40,255 nucleotides of DNA from an uncultured Actinomyces sp. (GCA_938040725.1 CALHZX010000109.1:1-40255), one strand, 5' to 3'. Shown: positions 16,235 to 25,415, counted from the first letter of the stretch. A program made the numbers and translations. The notes: generated from the sequence alone by a model not told the origin.

Positions 16235-17834
16235 GGACGCGCTCAAGCGCCTCGTGGGCGTCATTACGTCGTCGAGGCCGTGGGTCTTCCTTGCGTCCTC
16301 GCACCTCGCCCGCCGCATCCGTCACTCCCTGTCGGCTCGGCTCGCGGTCGCGATTACGCTCGCGGTCCTCGTGATTGTTCTCGTCTCGGGCGTCATCATC
16401 GCCTCTCAGCTGCGCACGTCCATGTTCGAGACACGCAGGGATGCGATCTTGGCCGACGCGTCCCTGCGGTTCTCCTCCGCTCAGTCTGTCTTTTCGTCGT
16501 CGACGGCCTCGTCTCCCGCGCAGGTGCAGGAGTCCGCGCGCGGGGCGCTGGCCTCGCTCAAGGCCTCGGCGGCAGGCGCGGGCGCGACCAATGTGGCGCT
16601 GCTGCGCTCCGAAGGCACCACGGCCTCGCTGCGCATCAACCAGATTGAGGATGAGCAGATGCGTGGCCTCGTGACGGGGCAGATGCGCGCGGCGGTTGCT
16701 GGGGGAGGGGCGCAGTGGCAGTCGGTGGCCATCCGGTCGAGCGACGGCAAGAAGGAAGAACCGGGAATCCTCGTCGGCACCCAGGTTCAGCTGCCCCGAG
16801 CGGGCACGCACGAGCTCTACATCCTGTATTCGCTGTCCGCCGACCAAGCCCAGGTCGATGTCGTTCTGCGGGTCCTGCTCCTGTCATCCCTACCCGTCAT
16901 CGTCGCCCTGCCGATCGGCGTATTCGCGCTCCTCCATCGCCTGCTCCTACCCGTGCGCGTGACGGCCCAGGCGGCGACGAAGGCCTCCGAGGGTGACCTG
17001 GATGTGCGCGTTGATGTGCGTGGCGATGATGAGATGGCGGACTTGGGGCGAGCATTCAACGCTATGACGTCCTCGCTGCAGGACACCATCTCGCGCTACG
17101 ACGAGCTCGCCAAGCTACAGCAGCGCTTCGTCTCCGACGTGTCCCACGAGCTGCGCACGCCGTTGACGACAATCCGCATGGCCGAGGACGTTGTGTGGGA
17201 TAACCGCGACGAGCTGCCCACGCACGCACGCCGCTCCGCGGAGCTCCTGCACGACCAGACCGAACGCATGGAGCAGATGCTCGCCGACCTGCTGGAAATC
17301 TCGCGATACGACGCCGCGAGCGCGCTGCTGGATGCAGAGGAACGAGACCTGCGCCCCATCGTGACCCGCGTTGTCGAGGCGTGCGCCGATCTCGCGCAGC
17401 GCCAGGGTGTCACGGTTGAGATCGTGGCTCCGGTGCGAGCTGGCGCAGAGATTGATGAGCGCCGCATTGAACGTGTTATCCGCAACCTCGTTGTCAACGC
17501 GATCGAGCATGCGGACGGCACGACCGTGACGATCACCGTGGCCGCCACCGAGACGGACGTGGCCTGCCGCGTGCGCGATCGCGGTGTGGGAATGACCCAG
17601 GAGGTCGCCGACCACGTTTTTGATCGTTTCTACCGTGCGGACACCGCTCGAGCGCGCACGACCGGAGGCACCGGCCTCGGCCTCGCGATCGCGACGGAAG
17701 ACGTCGCCATCCACGGCGGGCGCCTGCAGGCATACGGCGAGCCCGGAAAGGGAGCTTCCTTCCTCATGACACTGCCCAAGCGAGCCGGCGAGGAGATCGC
17801 CAGCCGTCCCCTCGTCCTGTGGGAGGCCGAATGA
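16215..17834 (+). CDS. mtrB: MtrB sensor histidine kinase
   Basis: A 539-residue membrane kinase, the partner of MtrA. Two helices (about 42-65 and 217-240) bracket an extracellular sensor domain. A HAMP linker (about 240-295) leads to the dimerisation domain with phospho-acceptor His311 in VSDVSHELRTPLTT. The ATPase domain shows NLVVNAIEHADG (N box), RDRGVGM (G1) and GGTGLGLAI (G2). Translation starts at a GTG inside the end of mtrA, and the stop overlaps lpqB as ATGA, so the three genes form one coupled operon. Length and layout match MtrB of other actinobacteria. Confidence 0.95.
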   Translation: MQARERRDALKRLVGVITSSRPWVFLASSHLARRIRHSLSARLAVAITLAVLVIVLVSGVIIASQLRTSMFETRRDAILADASLRFSSAQSVFSSSTASSPAQVQESARGALASLKASAAGAGATNVALLRSEGTTASLRINQIEDEQMRGLVTGQMRAAVAGGGAQWQSVAIRSSDGKKEEPGILVGTQVQLPRAGTHELYILYSLSADQAQVDVVLRVLLLSSLPVIVALPIGVFALLHRLLLPVRVTAQAATKASEGDLDVRVDVRGDDEMADLGRAFNAMTSSLQDTISRYDELAKLQQRFVSDVSHELRTPLTTIRMAEDVVWDNRDELPTHARRSAELLHDQTERMEQMLADLLEISRYDAASALLDAEERDLRPIVTRVVEACADLAQRQGVTVEIVAPVRAGAEIDERRIERVIRNLVVNAIEHADGTTVTITVAATETDVACRVRDRGVGMTQEVADHVFDRFYRADTARARTTGGTGLGLAIATEDVAIHGGRLQAYGEPGKGASFLMTLPKRAGEEIASRPLVLWEAE

Positions 17835-19480
17835 AACGCCCCCTCGTTCTCGCCGCGCTCGCATGCGTGATTCTCGCCGGTTGTACGTCCCTGCCCCGGT
17901 CGTCGGCTCCGGCTCCCTTCGACGTGTCCTCCCGTGACGGCAGCGGCGTCCAGTTCTCGGCGGAGGGACCCTCTGACGGGTCCGATGCCGCGACCCTGGT
18001 CAATGATTTTCTCCTGGCGTGTGCGGCCGGGCCGCAGGACGACTTTGCGACCGCCCGCCTCTTCCTGAGTGCTTCCTCCGCTCGCACGTGGCAGCCGGAC
18101 ACGGAGATTCTTCTCTACGACACCGACACGACGCCCGCGATCACCGCCGGCTCCGAGACGGCCTCGCAGGTCGACGTGACGGTCTCGGTGCTCGGTGTGG
18201 CCAGCGTTGACTCGTCCGGTGTGCTCACGCGCGTCGATGCGTCGACGGCCTCGCACACGTTCACGCTCGTGCGTGAAGACGGACAGTGGCGCATCAACGC
18301 GCCGGACAACATGGTCCTCATGAGTCGCGCGGCGTTCACAGCCTCGTACTCGCTCGTCAACCTCTACTTCCCGACCCAGGAAGGCTCCGACCTGGTTGCG
18401 GATCCTCGGTGGTATCCCTCGCGTCGCCTCGCCTCGTACCTGCTGGCCGGCCTCGTCGCCGGGCCCAGCCAGGCCCTCGCTCCCGTCACTGCAAACGCTA
18501 TTCCCGCAGGCACGACGATCCCCTCCCACGGCGTCGATGTCAGTGATGGAGTCGCGCATGTCGAACTCAATGCCGTCATGCCCGCGAGCGAGGGCGGCCG
18601 CGAGAGCCTCGCATGGGAGCTGACGCGTACGCTCACGCAGGCGGCAGATGTGTCCCAGGTGAGCGTGTCGCTTTCTGGCGAGACCCTGGAAGCGTCCGAC
18701 CCTCCTGCTGGGCCCACCTATTCCCTCGACACGCTTGTCGGCGCCGGGCCGGACGGGGTGGGGATCGTCTCGGGTACGACGGTGACGATGCTTGCCTCGG
18801 TGTCGGGGGCTTCCTCTCCGACGGCGTCCCCGGTGGATCCATCGCTCATCGCCTGGAGTTCTGCTGACGGCGTGTATGCGCAGCGAGCGGGCACATCGGT
18901 TGCTTATATTCCCGGCGCTGCGCCTGCGGGCCCCTCCATTGATCGTTTCGGGTGGGTGTGGGGTGCCTCGACGTCGGCGGCCTCTGTCTCGGTCGCGGGT
19001 GGGGCGGACGGTGTCTTCCCCGTGGGTGTCGAGTCAGAGAGTGCGGGCGATATCCGCGCCGTGCGCATCTCGCCGGACGGGACGCGCGCACTCGTTATTC
19101 GCGGAAACGATTCCAGCGCGTGGGTGGGTGTCGTCGAACGTGGCCCCGCGGGACGCCCGCAGGCGGTGCGATCCCTGACCCAGGTGAGTCTCGAACGCGG
19201 CACCGTCATCGATGCCTCGTGGACGACGTCGACGGGTCTGGCCCTCGTCGTGCGCGAGGCAGGAAGCACCGACGATCAGCTCATCACCCTTCCCCTCGGT
19301 GGCTTGCCCTCGAGCATGTCGCTGCCCATCCGCGTGAGAACGATGAGCGCCGGCGCGTCCTCCTCCTCGATCGTCATAACGGGCACCGACGACGCGGGCA
19401 AGACACAGGTCCTGAGCCGCTCGGGCGCACTGTGGCAAAACGTCCCCGAGCCACTGACGTCCGCGCGCTACGCGGGTTAG
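17831..19480 (+). CDS. lpqB: LpqB lipoprotein
   Basis: A 549-residue lipoprotein that in Mycobacterium interacts with the extracellular domain of MtrB and modulates MtrAB signalling. The signal sequence ends in the lipobox LAGC with the lipidated Cys at residue 18. A GerMN-type domain follows (about 185-290, including SHGVDVSDGVAHVELN), then a C-terminal beta-propeller region (about 300-549) with repeated Ser/Asp-rich blades such as IRAVRISPDGTRALVI. The ATG at 17831, overlapping the mtrB stop, is preferred over an in-frame GTG at 17819 because it gives a proper lipoprotein signal. Confidence 0.92.
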   Translation: MKRPLVLAALACVILAGCTSLPRSSAPAPFDVSSRDGSGVQFSAEGPSDGSDAATLVNDFLLACAAGPQDDFATARLFLSASSARTWQPDTEILLYDTDTTPAITAGSETASQVDVTVSVLGVASVDSSGVLTRVDASTASHTFTLVREDGQWRINAPDNMVLMSRAAFTASYSLVNLYFPTQEGSDLVADPRWYPSRRLASYLLAGLVAGPSQALAPVTANAIPAGTTIPSHGVDVSDGVAHVELNAVMPASEGGRESLAWELTRTLTQAADVSQVSVSLSGETLEASDPPAGPTYSLDTLVGAGPDGVGIVSGTTVTMLASVSGASSPTASPVDPSLIAWSSADGVYAQRAGTSVAYIPGAAPAGPSIDRFGWVWGASTSAASVSVAGGADGVFPVGVESESAGDIRAVRISPDGTRALVIRGNDSSAWVGVVERGPAGRPQAVRSLTQVSLERGTVIDASWTTSTGLALVVREAGSTDDQLITLPLGGLPSSMSLPIRVRTMSAGASSSSIVITGTDDAGKTQVLSRSGALWQNVPEPLTSARYAG

Positions 19481-19485
19481 GTGCT

Positions 19486-20232
19486 GTGGTGGGCGTGCGC
19501 GGTCATCGCATTCTCGCGCGGGGTTTGATCGGAGCGATCCTGCCCGTGCAATGCGCGGGGTGCCGTGCCTGGGACGAGGTCCTATGCCCCTCATGTCGGC
19601 GTCTGGCCCAGGTCGAGCCGATCCCGACGGTCATCGAGGGCACGCGCGGCGATCTGCCCGCGCTGGCTATGGGGGATTACGCGGGTCCCCTACGGCGCAT
19701 CGTGTTGACCGCCAAACATTCCGCGCGCACGGACGTGACCGATTTCCTCGACGAGGCCGGCGCCCGCCTCGGCACCGCCTTGGTTCGGGTGCTGGGCGTG
19801 GCGGGGACGCCCGCTGCCGCTGGGGGTTCCCGTGAGGGGAGGGGGCCCGTGGGTGGGGGAGCGGTGGACGTGTGGGTGGTGCCCGCCCCCTCCTCGTGGA
19901 AGAGGCGCCTGCGGGGGCGTCAGGTGGCGATGCCGCTGGCACGCGCTGTTGCCCGCGCCCTGGCGGCAGGTGCGCGGGTGGGCGTGCGCGTGCGGGTGGT
20001 GGATGCGGTGCGCCTGCGCATCGGCGCGGCCTCCCAGTCGGGTAAGGCCGGGGCCCAGCGCACGGTGGGGCGTATGGGGGCGATGCGGGCGCTCGCGGTC
20101 CCTCCGCCTGGTGTTCTCGTGGTGGCGGTGGATGACGTGGTGACGACGGGGGCGACGGTTCGGGAAATGGAGCGTGTGCTGGGTGGGCTCGATGCGGTAG
20201 CGACTCTGTGCCGACCCGGACTTATCACATGA
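19486..20232 (+). CDS. ComF family phosphoribosyltransferase-like protein
   Basis: A 248-residue protein with an N-terminal double-zinc-ribbon style pair (CAGC and CPSC, residues about 20-35) and a C-terminal type I phosphoribosyltransferase fold whose PRPP loop reads VVAVDDVVTTGATV. ComF proteins are linked to DNA uptake in competent bacteria; in actinobacteria the gene sits invariably between lpqB and hpf and its role is unclear. An Ala/Gly-rich insertion lies in the middle. The start is ambiguous: GTG codons at 19486, 19489 and 19495 are in frame; I take the first, five bases after lpqB. Co-transcribed with mtrAB-lpqB. Confidence 0.85.
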   Translation: MVGVRGHRILARGLIGAILPVQCAGCRAWDEVLCPSCRRLAQVEPIPTVIEGTRGDLPALAMGDYAGPLRRIVLTAKHSARTDVTDFLDEAGARLGTALVRVLGVAGTPAAAGGSREGRGPVGGGAVDVWVVPAPSSWKRRLRGRQVAMPLARAVARALAAGARVGVRVRVVDAVRLRIGAASQSGKAGAQRTVGRMGAMRALAVPPPGVLVVAVDDVVTTGATVREMERVLGGLDAVATLCRPGLIT

Positions 20233-20257
20233 CGCAGGTCACCGGCTGGGGTATGAT
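20229..20257 (+). promoter_or_regulatory. Promoter of hpf
   Basis: ATGACG (20229-20234) and TATGAT (20252-20257) are separated by 17 bases just after comF. This gives hpf its own transcript with a leader of about 140 bases. Confidence 0.45.
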
Positions 20258-20333
20258 GTGGCTACAGACTTTCGATAGCGTGAGCAGCAGGGACGCTCCT
20301 CACGTCAGTGCGGGAGGTGATAGCTCAGACCAC

Positions 20334-20400
20334 GGTTCGGGCAGTGAGCACCGAACAATCCCCACCTGCGGGCAATGATGCCCGCCGCACACCATGGAGG
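20334..20400 (+). promoter_or_regulatory. Structured 5' leader of hpf with two stem-loops and a strong ribosome binding site
   Basis: GTTCGG (20335-20340) pairs with CCGAAC (20351-20356), and GCGGGCA (20368-20374) pairs with TGCCCGC (20379-20385) around a four-base loop. The second stem ends 10 bases before GGAGG (20396-20400), which is six bases from the ATG. It could tune translation initiation. I do not recognise it as a known riboswitch. Confidence 0.4.
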
Positions 20401-20406
20401 AAACAC

Positions 20407-21051
20407 ATGGACATCACCGTCGTCGCACGTAATGCCGAGATTCACCCGAATTTCCGGGCTTACGTGGAGGAGAAGGTTTCGAAGATCACTCAGTTCTACC
20501 CCCGCGCTCAGCGCGTCGATGTGGAGCTGACTCACGAACGTAACCCCCGCCAGGCCGACACTGCCGAGCGCATCGAGCTGACCGTTTACGGAAAGGGCCC
20601 GATCATTCGCGCTGAGGCTCAGTCCGCCGATCGCTACGCGGCCGTCGACATCGCCGCCGGCAAGCTCTACGAGCGCCTGCGCCGCCTGCGTGATCGCGTG
20701 AAGAACCACCGCCGCCGGTACCCGCGCGACCTGGCCGAAGCCGAAATCCTCGAGGCTCCCGTCGTCGAAGAGGTGGCCGCAGCCGAACCCGAGGCCCCCA
20801 AGCCGCTGCGCAGCGCTGAGGACCTGAAGGTCGGCGAGGCCCGCGAGGAGCAGTGGGGTGATACCCCGATCATCGTCCGTCAGAAGGTGCACGAGGCCCC
20901 GCCGATGAGCGTGGATGAGGCCTTGGACCAGATGATGATGGTTGGCCACCCCTTCTTCCTCTTCGTCGATAAGGAGACGAACCAGCCGTGCGTCGTCTAC
21001 CACCGTCACGGGTGGACGTACGGTGTGCTTCGCTTGAACACGACAATCTGA
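20407..21051 (+). CDS. hpf: Ribosome hibernation promoting factor, long form
   Basis: A 214-residue long HPF. The N-terminal domain (1-100, starting MDITVVARNAEIHPNFRAYV) binds the decoding centre of the small subunit. A Glu/Ala/Pro-rich linker follows, then the C-terminal dimerisation domain (about 150-214, with VDEALDQMMMVGHPFFLF and a WTYGVLRL end) that joins two ribosomes into 100S particles. The ATG at 20407 is fixed by an optimal GGAGG. Genes for ComF, HPF and SecA in this order are standard in actinobacteria. The 12-base hairpin after the stop probably ends the transcript. Confidence 0.94.
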   Translation: MDITVVARNAEIHPNFRAYVEEKVSKITQFYPRAQRVDVELTHERNPRQADTAERIELTVYGKGPIIRAEAQSADRYAAVDIAAGKLYERLRRLRDRVKNHRRRYPRDLAEAEILEAPVVEEVAAAEPEAPKPLRSAEDLKVGEAREEQWGDTPIIVRQKVHEAPPMSVDEALDQMMMVGHPFFLFVDKETNQPCVVYHRHGWTYGVLRLNTTI

Positions 21052-21067
21052 CGGTTAAAGGACCGCG

Positions 21068-21094
21068 GCGCCCCGGGCACCATGCCCGGGGCGC
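21068..21094 (+). terminator. Hairpin terminator between hpf and secA
   Basis: A perfect 12-base-pair stem, GCGCCCCGGGCA (21068-21079) with its complement (21083-21094), closes a three-base loop 17 bases after the hpf stop. There is no U-run, which is common for actinobacterial terminators. Confidence 0.65.
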
Positions 21095-21158
21095 TCCCGT
21101 GTGCGCTGTGAGCGTTAAATACGTCCATAGTTCGCGCGGGCGTTTCCACTTTGGGCGG

Positions 21159-21174
21159 TTAGTTCGTAAACTAA
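21159..21174. promoter_or_regulatory. Palindrome in the secA leader, possible operator or promoter
   Basis: TTAGTTCGTAAACTAA consists of perfect six-base arms around CGTA, 60 bases before the secA start, in a locally AT-rich patch. TAAACT inside it could serve as a -10, with TTTCCA (21143-21148) as -35 at 18 bases. Confidence 0.3.
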
Positions 21175-21233
21175 TGGGTGGATTTGACTGTCCGCTCTAC
21201 AAGGGGGCGGGCGAGGAACGTCAGGAGCTATTC

Positions 21234-24080
21234 GTGTCGATTATTGACAAGATCCTTCGCGCTGGCGAAGGGCGTATGCTGCGCAAGCTGGATCGGCTTG
21301 CGTCGCAGGTTGATGCCTTGCAGGAGGATTTTGAGGCTCTGACTGACGAGGAGCTGCAGGCCAAGACGCAGGAGTTCAAGGATCGCCTCGAAGAGGGCGA
21401 GACCCTGGATGACATCCTGGTTGAGGCTTTTGCGACGGTGCGTGAGGCCTCGTGGCGAATCCTGCGTATGCGTCCCTTCCACGTCCAGGTCATGGGTGGT
21501 ATTGCCCTGCACCAGGGCAAGATCGCGGAAATGAAGACCGGTGAAGGTAAGACCCTGGTCGCCACGATGCCCTCGTACCTGCGTGCGCTGACCGGCAAGG
21601 GCGTGCACGTCGTGACGGTCAACGACTACCTGGCGAAGTACCAGTCGGACCTGATGAGCCGCGTGTACAACTTCCTGGGCATGACGTGCGGTTGTATCCT
21701 CGTGGGCCAGACGCCGGCGGAGCGCCGCGAGATGTACGCCTGCGACATTACCTACGGCACGAACAACGAGTTCGGCTTCGACTACCTGCGTGACAACATG
21801 GCGCAGGTGCCCGAGGACATGGTTCAGCGTGGTCACGCCTTCGTCATCGTCGACGAGGTTGACTCGATCCTTATTGACGAGGCTCGTACCCCCCTGATCA
21901 TTTCGGGCCCCGCGGATGGCGATCTGAACCGCTGGTACGTGGAGTTTGCTCGCATCGCGCGCCTGCTCAAGCGCGACGAGGACTACGAGGTCGACGAGAA
22001 GAAGAAGACCGTCGGCATCCTGGAGCCGGGCATCGACAAGGTCGAGGATCAGCTGGGCGTGGAGAACCTCTACGAGGCCGCGAACACTCCGCTGATCGGC
22101 TTCCTCAACAACGCGATCCGCGCTCAGGAGCTGTTCTTCAAGGACCGCGACTACATCGTGGATGGTGGCGAGGTCCTCATCGTCGACGAGCATACAGGCC
22201 GCGTGCTGCCGGGCCGCCGTTACAACGACGGCATGCACCAGGCGATCGAGGCCAAAGAAGGCGTGGAGATCAAGGCTGAGAACCAGACTCTCGCCACGAT
22301 CACGCTGCAGAATTACTTCCGCCTCTACCCCGAGGGTTCTCGTTCGGGCATGACGGGTACGGCCGAGACCGAGGCCGCCGAGTTCGCGTCGACCTACAAG
22401 ATCGACGTCATCCCGATCCCCACGAACAAGCCGATGATCCGCAAGGACCAGCCCGACCTCGTTTATCCGACGGAGAAGGGCAAGCTGAACGCGATCATCG
22501 AGGACGTCGTGGAGCGCCACGAGGCCGGCCAGCCCGTCCTCATCGGTACCGCCTCGGTCGAAAAGTCCGAGCTGCTCTCCCAGATGCTCAAGAAGAAGCA
22601 CATCCCGCACCAGGTGCTCAACGCTAAGCAGCACGCCCGTGAAGCCGCCATCGTCGCGATGGCCGGTCGCAAGGGCGCGGTGACGGTCGCCACGAACATG
22701 GCCGGCCGTGGTACCGACATCATGCTGGGCGGTAACTCGGAGTTCCTCGCTCAGGCGAACCTGGCCGCCGAGGGGCTCGATCCGAAGGAGAACCCGGAGG
22801 AGTATCGCGAGGCGTGGCCCAAGGCCCTCGAGGCTGCGGAAGCCGCCGTTGAGGCTGAGCGCGAGGAAGTGCGCGAGCTGGGCGGCCTGTACGTGCTTGG
22901 TTCGGAGCGCCACGAGTCGCGTCGTATCGACAACCAGCTGCGCGGACGAAGCGGCCGTCAGGGTGACCCGGGCGAGTCCCGCTTCTATCTGTCGATGGAA
23001 GACGACCTGATGCGCCTGTTCAACTCGGGCATGGCTCAGCGCATCATGGCCTCGGGCGCCTACCCGGAGGACATGCCGCTGGAAAACCGCATGGTGTCGC
23101 GCTCGATCGCGTCGGCTCAGCATCAGGTGGAGGCCCGCAACTTCGAGATCCGTAAGAACGTCCTGAAGTACGACGATGTCATGACGGGTCAGCGCGAGAC
23201 CATCTATGGTGAGCGCCGCAAGGTGCTCGAGGGTGAGGACATGGGCCCGCAGATGCGCGCCTTCATGGAGTCCCTGGTCACCGGCCTGGTTGATGAGGCA
23301 ATCGCCGACAAGGCTGTGGACGAGTGGGATCTGCCCTCCCTGTGGGAGAACCTGCGCGGCTACTACCCGCCGTCGGTCACGATCGACGAGGTCGAAGAGG
23401 AGCACGGCGGTGCCGCGTCCCTCGTGCGCGATGACCTGGTGACCGAGCTGGTCGGCGACATCCATGCCGTTTACGCGGATACCGAGGATCGCATGAACGC
23501 GAACCCGCTGGCGCAGGCGCAGCTGGGCGAGGAGCCCATGCGCACCCTTGAGCGCCGCGTCGTCATCTCCGTGGTGGACCGCCTGTGGCGTGAGCACCTC
23601 TACGAGATGGATTACCTGAAGGAAGGCATTGGCCTGCGCGCCATGGGTCAGCGTGACCCGCTCGTCGAGTACAAGGACGAGGGTGCTCAGATGTTCCAGG
23701 CGATGGTCGAGCGCATCCGTGAGGAGTCCGTCCAGCAGGTGTTCTCTTACGCCAAGCAGTTCGAGCGTGCCCTGGCCTCCGCGGAGGAGCAGGCCGGTGG
23801 CTCGATTGCCTCCGCGTCCGTCGCGTCCGAGTCTGCCCCCGCCTCGCCCCAGGCCTCCGAGCCGAGCGTCGAGGACGTTGCTGCCGCCGAGTCGGCGTCT
23901 TCCGAGGCCGCGCGTGAGGCTGTGGCTCACGCCCGCTCGGTGATGGGCAACGTGGGTCGGGAGAAGGCGCCGAGCCGCGTGAACTACAGTTCCGCCGAAG
24001 GCGTCGAGTCGGGCGCCTCCTCGTCCAGCGGTAACCGCGCGGAGCGTCGCGCGGCCGCCAAGAAGCGTCGCCGTCGCTGA
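21234..24080 (+). CDS. secA: Preprotein translocase ATPase SecA
   Basis: A 948-residue SecA motor, which drives unfolded preproteins through SecYEG using ATP. In order it has Walker A MKTGEGKTLVA, the DEVDSILIDEA motif in nucleotide-binding domain 1, the preprotein-crosslinking domain, the GMTGTAETEAAEF and AGRGTDI motifs of domain 2, and the helical wing and scaffold region (HQVEARNFEIRKNVLKYDDV). The last ~100 residues are Ala/Ser-rich, ending in a basic KKRRRR. The C-terminal zinc-binding Cys motif of proteobacterial SecA is absent, as usual in actinobacteria. GTG at 21234 is chosen because AGGAG (21223-21227) lies six bases upstream; longer readings cross the hpf terminator. Confidence 0.97.
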   Translation: MSIIDKILRAGEGRMLRKLDRLASQVDALQEDFEALTDEELQAKTQEFKDRLEEGETLDDILVEAFATVREASWRILRMRPFHVQVMGGIALHQGKIAEMKTGEGKTLVATMPSYLRALTGKGVHVVTVNDYLAKYQSDLMSRVYNFLGMTCGCILVGQTPAERREMYACDITYGTNNEFGFDYLRDNMAQVPEDMVQRGHAFVIVDEVDSILIDEARTPLIISGPADGDLNRWYVEFARIARLLKRDEDYEVDEKKKTVGILEPGIDKVEDQLGVENLYEAANTPLIGFLNNAIRAQELFFKDRDYIVDGGEVLIVDEHTGRVLPGRRYNDGMHQAIEAKEGVEIKAENQTLATITLQNYFRLYPEGSRSGMTGTAETEAAEFASTYKIDVIPIPTNKPMIRKDQPDLVYPTEKGKLNAIIEDVVERHEAGQPVLIGTASVEKSELLSQMLKKKHIPHQVLNAKQHAREAAIVAMAGRKGAVTVATNMAGRGTDIMLGGNSEFLAQANLAAEGLDPKENPEEYREAWPKALEAAEAAVEAEREEVRELGGLYVLGSERHESRRIDNQLRGRSGRQGDPGESRFYLSMEDDLMRLFNSGMAQRIMASGAYPEDMPLENRMVSRSIASAQHQVEARNFEIRKNVLKYDDVMTGQRETIYGERRKVLEGEDMGPQMRAFMESLVTGLVDEAIADKAVDEWDLPSLWENLRGYYPPSVTIDEVEEEHGGAASLVRDDLVTELVGDIHAVYADTEDRMNANPLAQAQLGEEPMRTLERRVVISVVDRLWREHLYEMDYLKEGIGLRAMGQRDPLVEYKDEGAQMFQAMVERIREESVQQVFSYAKQFERALASAEEQAGGSIASASVASESAPASPQASEPSVEDVAAAESASSEAAREAVAHARSVMGNVGREKAPSRVNYSSAEGVESGASSSSGNRAERRAAAKKRRRR

Positions 24081-24092
24081 TTGATCCCTCAG

Positions 24093-24131
24093 ACGGGTGG
24101 GGGGTTCTTTCGGGAGCCCCTCACCCGTTTG
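24093..24131 (+). terminator. Rho-independent terminator after secA
   Basis: A 15-base-pair stem with two G-U wobbles runs from ACGGGTGG (24093) to CACCCGT (ending 24128), closes a six-base loop and is followed by TTT. It starts 13 bases after the secA stop and may also serve the convergent minus-strand gene. Confidence 0.75.
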
Positions 24132-24161
24132 CTCTACCCGTGGGCGCGCCTCGTTGATGGG

Positions 24162-24653
24162 CTAGGCGAGCTCGAGTGCCGTCATCATCCAGCGCCCGTG
24201 GTATTCCTCAAGGCGCAGGGCGAGAGCGTATGTTCGGGCGGCGGTGGAAATGATGACGGCCGCCTCGGTGGTCGCCGCGTCGATCGGACAGGTGCGCACG
24301 TGGACGGGACGTGTGCCGCGCGCGCAGGGGGACAGGTGGACGGCTGCCAGAGCGTCGTAGAGCTGGGGCAGGAGCCACCGTCGAAGCTGCGGTGCCTGGC
24401 GTGCTCCCGTGACGACCTCGACGACCGCGCGTGCGAGCGTCGCCGCCCACCGGTCGGGATCGGGAAGGGAGTGCGGTCCGGGGTCAAGTGGGCTCTGGGG
24501 TGCACCAGCGACAGAGTGTCTGTGGGGGAGCGACTCGTCGCGACTCCAGCGGAAGGGGGCTGGCTGGATCGGGCGGGTGGGCGTCGGCCTCGTGCTGCCC
24601 CGGCGTCTGGGGGCTTCGGCCGTACGAGGTCGGGGTGCGATTTGGGTGCTCAT
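24162..24653 (-). CDS. Rv3235 family protein (DUF6459-like)
   Basis: A 163-residue protein. The first ~60 residues are Pro/Arg-rich and probably disordered. The conserved part (about 68-163) contains DRWAATLARAVVEVVTGAR, QLRRWLLPQLYDAL, PVHVRTC and a final GRWMMTALELA, the pattern of the Rv3235 family that sits downstream of secA in actinobacteria. The function is unknown. The ATG at 24653 overlaps the stop of the LysM gene as ATGA, so both are translated from one mRNA. It converges on secA. Confidence 0.75.
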   Translation of the reverse strand: MSTQIAPRPRTAEAPRRRGSTRPTPTRPIQPAPFRWSRDESLPHRHSVAGAPQSPLDPGPHSLPDPDRWAATLARAVVEVVTGARQAPQLRRWLLPQLYDALAAVHLSPCARGTRPVHVRTCPIDAATTEAAVIISTAARTYALALRLEEYHGRWMMTALELA

Positions 24654-25375
24654 GGCAGGTCCTGAGGGAGGGTGAGTATCTGTCCGGGGTGAATGAGGTT
24701 CGGATCTGGGAGAGTGTCCGCGTTCGCCTCACGGATCGCGCGCCACGCCGCGTCGATGGATGCGTCGTCCGCGTCGGGGTGCAGGGATGCGGCAATCGAC
24801 CAGAGGGAATCGCCGGGTGCGACCGTGATCGAGTCGGGCATGTGGGGCGTGGGTGGGGGAGGTGCGTCCTGAGCGGGCGCGGGTGCGGAGGTTGTCAAGC
24901 CAGCCGGATCTGTCTGCGGTGGTTCCTGCGTGGCGCGTGGGCTATCCGCCCAGGTGAGTGAGACCCCGGGGACGGCGAGGTCCTGGGCGCTCGCGTGTGT
25001 TGCAGCCACCGGGGCGCCGGTGACCAGCGCGGAGCCGATGAGTGCTCCGGCTCCGGCACGGGCGAGCAAGGTTCGCGAGAGCCTGGTGCCGTAGCGTGCG
25101 ACCACCGCGCGTGCGATGCGGCGCACAATGGGAGGGGTAGTGTGCAGGAGGACAAGGTGGGCACAGGCAGAGCTGAGTAGGCTCCACGACAGCAGGAGGC
25201 ATGCGGCTACCCCGAGTCCCCAGAGGATGAGTGTGTCGGGGTGCTCCGGGTCAATGGGTGGTGCGAGTCTGGTCAGGTACAGCGCGTCGAGGACGGTGAG
25301 CGGCGCGCCGACCAGCCAGAGGAAAGCGTCAGACAGGTGTTCCTGCCCATGGGAAGTGCGTGAATCATTAGTCAT
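24650..25375 (-). CDS. LysM domain membrane protein
   Basis: A 241-residue protein. Two hydrophobic segments (about 18-35 and 45-70) and a third near 112-130 (LLARAGAGALIGSALV) precede a Pro/Ala-rich linker. A C-terminal LysM domain (about 185-241) begins ITVAPGDSLWSIAASLHP and ends IHPGQILTLP. LysM domains bind the glycan chains of peptidoglycan, so the protein probably tethers the membrane to the wall. I chose MTNDSR at 25375 as the start because the promoter lies 41 bases upstream. The same layout beside an Rv3235 protein is common in Actinomyces relatives. Confidence 0.82.
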   Translation of the reverse strand: MTNDSRTSHGQEHLSDAFLWLVGAPLTVLDALYLTRLAPPIDPEHPDTLILWGLGVAACLLLSWSLLSSACAHLVLLHTTPPIVRRIARAVVARYGTRLSRTLLARAGAGALIGSALVTGAPVAATHASAQDLAVPGVSLTWADSPRATQEPPQTDPAGLTTSAPAPAQDAPPPPTPHMPDSITVAPGDSLWSIAASLHPDADDASIDAAWRAIREANADTLPDPNLIHPGQILTLPQDLP

Positions 25376-25415
25376 GGTGAACTCTTCATTGAGTGAGACG
25401 GATTCGATGGAGATA

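Noticed and set aside
14348..16318. 656-codon open frame crossing mtrA and the repeat-tailed membrane protein gene
   Set aside because: Composition is Arg/His-rich shadow sequence spanning two real divergent genes and their promoter.
21228..23930. 900-codon open frame antisense to secA
   Set aside because: It mirrors secA codon structure in high-GC DNA, has no family motif, and the sense strand encodes an unmistakable SecA.
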